64,000 nt of DNA from Canna indica. Lineage: Eukaryota; Streptophyta; Magnoliopsida; Zingiberales; Cannaceae. The position numbers and the translations under genes are program-made. The stretch is taken from positions 99,535,501 through 99,599,500 of the forward strand of contig CP136890.1 in the NCBI GenBank assembly GCA_034359265.1, read 5' to 3'. The notes below the pieces were generated by a model, which saw only the letters and a program-made list of their open reading frames with translations, was not told the DNA's origin and ran no database searches. Shown piece after piece: positions 62,385 to 64,000 of this stretch (its first letter is position 1; every line of letters starts with the position of its first letter).

Positions 62385-64000
62385 CAGAATGGAGAAGGGA
62401 TTCTCCATTCCCAACTTGAAGCATAGTTTTTGATGCTGTGCTGTAGGTAGGGATTTGGTTAAAATATCAACGGTTTGTTCCTTGCTTTGTAAGTATACAG
62501 GCTTGATAATCTTCGACTGAAATTTCTCTCGCACGAAATAACAATCTACTTCCAAATGTTTTGTTCTTTCGTTGAGTACGGGGTTCTCCGTGATATGTAA
62601 AGCACTCTGCGAGTCACAAAACAGAGGCACTGCTTCGTCACATTTGATCCCCATTTCTGTTAACAAGTTCAGGGTCCAAACAACTTCAGCAGCTGCACTT
62701 GAAAGAGCTTGGAGCTCACTTTCAGCACTTGATCGGCTGACGGTGGGCTATTTTTTACACCTCCAATTGATTGTGGAGGAACCTATTTTCACAAGGTACC
62801 CAGAAATGGATTTCCTTGATATTTCGCAGCTCCCCCAGTCTGTATCTGAATAGCCAATTACCTTGGTTCCTTCACTAGATGAGTAAAACAATCCTAATCC
62901 CGTTGTGCCCTTTAAGTACCTTGAGATTCTTAGGGCTACTTGGTAGTGTATTACTTTAGGATCCTAACAAACTGACTGAGTCGATGTACACTGTACATTA
63001 TATTCGGTCTGGTTACAGTCACATAAAGTGGCTTACCAATCAATGTCCTGTATGCCGAATGATCTTTGAAACATTCCTCATTCTCTGCATCTTCACTTCT
63101 CCTCTTGTTGTTCTGAATCATAGGGGTAGATTTTGGCTTGCAATCCAGCATATTCATTTCAGCAAGTAGGTCAAGTATGTACTTGTGTTGGCTCAAATGG
63201 ATGCCCTTGTTATCTCTCTTAACTTCCAGACCCGGGAAGTAAGTGAGTTTACCTAGATCTTTGATCCTGAATTGATTATGTAGGAACTCTTTCAGCTCCT
63301 TGATTCCTTTTGCATTTGATCCCGTCAATATTATGTCATCCACGCAAACCAATACAATTACGATTCCCTCTTCATTCTTCTTTGTGAACAAGCATGGTTC
63401 ACAATAACTTTGGGTAAATCCCTGGCTTTTAACACTTGTAGACAGTTTTGAAAACCATTGCCTACCCGCTTGTTTTAATCCATACAATGATTTCCTAAGT
63501 TTGCATACTCGGCTGTCACCTTCTTTGCCATAACCAGGAGGTAGATTCATGTAAACTTCCTCCTCAAGGTCTCCGTGTAGATAAGCATTGTTCACATCCA
63601 ATTGTGACAAAGGTCACTTCATTGCAGCAGCAATAGCTAAAGTAATTCTAACCGTAGCTAATTTGGATACGGGTGCAAACGTATCCTGATAGTTCACTCC
63701 TTTCACTTGAGTATACCCTTTTGCCACAAGCCTTGATTTATATCTATCAATACTGCCATCTTGTTTAAACTTGGTTTTATACACCCATTTGCAACCGATG
63801 GGGTGTTTTCCATGTGGTAATTCACATAGGGTCCAAGTGTTATTTGACTCAAGGGCATTCAGCTCCTCCTGCATTGATTTTTGCCAAACAGGATGTTGTT
63901 TTGCTTCTTCATAGGTTTTCGGCTCATGCTGAGCATCAATAGAAGTCAGGAAACACTTGTGTGATTCTAATGTGGCTGATAAATTAAGGTACTTAGCCAT
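62385..64000 (-). pseudogene. Ty1/copia polyprotein, reverse transcriptase and RNase H part
   Basis: Minus strand from the window edge: the RT start ([56 protein letters not shown]), then QLDVNNAYLHGDLEEEVYM, KLRKSLYGLKQAGRQWF, the catalytic VCVDDIILTGS, then RNase H (DTDWGSC, CDSQSALHI, HLEVDCYFVREK) and the C-terminus HQKLCFKLGMENPF. Order and motifs are those of plant copia (established). Damage: TGA at 63614-63616 where the family has Trp, a frameshift near 62955 after LSQF, and TAG at 62748-62750 where Gln is expected. Integrase, protease and gag would be beyond 64000. Confidence 0.93.

Overview
This window is nuclear DNA of a flowering plant. It is AT-rich and intron-rich, and transposable elements of nearly every plant class fill the space between two host lipid genes. 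The species cannot be read from the sequence. The very GC-rich first exon of the cyclopropane-synthase gene, followed by AT-rich later exons, hints at a monocot, but this is inference.

Host genes, both on the minus strand and both apparently intact: (1) a plant-type cyclopropane fatty acid synthase (FAD-oxidase-like N-terminus fused to a SAM methyltransferase). I spliced it by hand into 24 exons from 30593 down to 13953, 2592 nt, 863 residues, every junction GT-AG and in phase. (2) a CER1-like wax/alkane-forming enzyme, 10 exons from 48246 down to 45015, 1875 nt, 624 residues, with the three histidine boxes present. Both act on fatty-acyl lipids, but they lie about 14 kb apart with transposons between, so I read the adjacency as probably coincidental.

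Layout. 1-1757: frameshifted hAT transposase (minus), cut by the window edge. 3472-8857: foldback element split by a 4.66-kb CACTA element (4118-8779, target duplication GAC). 8958-10250: long-TIR element with a nested hAT MITE. 10251-12218: AT-rich, no genes. 12219-13048: copy 1 of a PIF/Harbinger-like family. 13953-30593: cyclopropane synthase gene; its 5-kb intron 2 holds a LINE fragment and copy 2 of the PIF-like family, itself carrying a hAT-like and a long-TIR insertion. 31029-31845: copy 3, just upstream of the gene. 31960-32400: LINE RNase H fragment. 32990-35570: decayed MULE. 37189-44422: longer CACTA element (target duplication ACG), the relative from which the first copy differs by one large internal deletion. 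45015-48246: CER1-like gene. 48533-50052: 123-bp tandem repeats abutting a large inverted-repeat element. 50834-51374: MITE with a perfect 9-bp target duplication. 52630-55510: decayed LINE (plus). 56100-56843: AT-rich inverted-repeat element. 57004-60193: composite inverted-repeat element with three further elements inside. 60608-61417: 390-bp-period tandem duplication. 62042-64000: 3' part of a Ty1/copia retrotransposon (minus).

No new gene system was found. The most informative material is the transposon structure: the CACTA pair with a conserved 190-bp hairpin ahead of the transposase start and a minisatellite that differs in copy number; several insertions dated relative to each other by nesting with exact target duplications; and one PIF-like family present upstream of, inside and downstream of the cyclopropane synthase gene. 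No tRNA, rRNA or CRISPR was seen.
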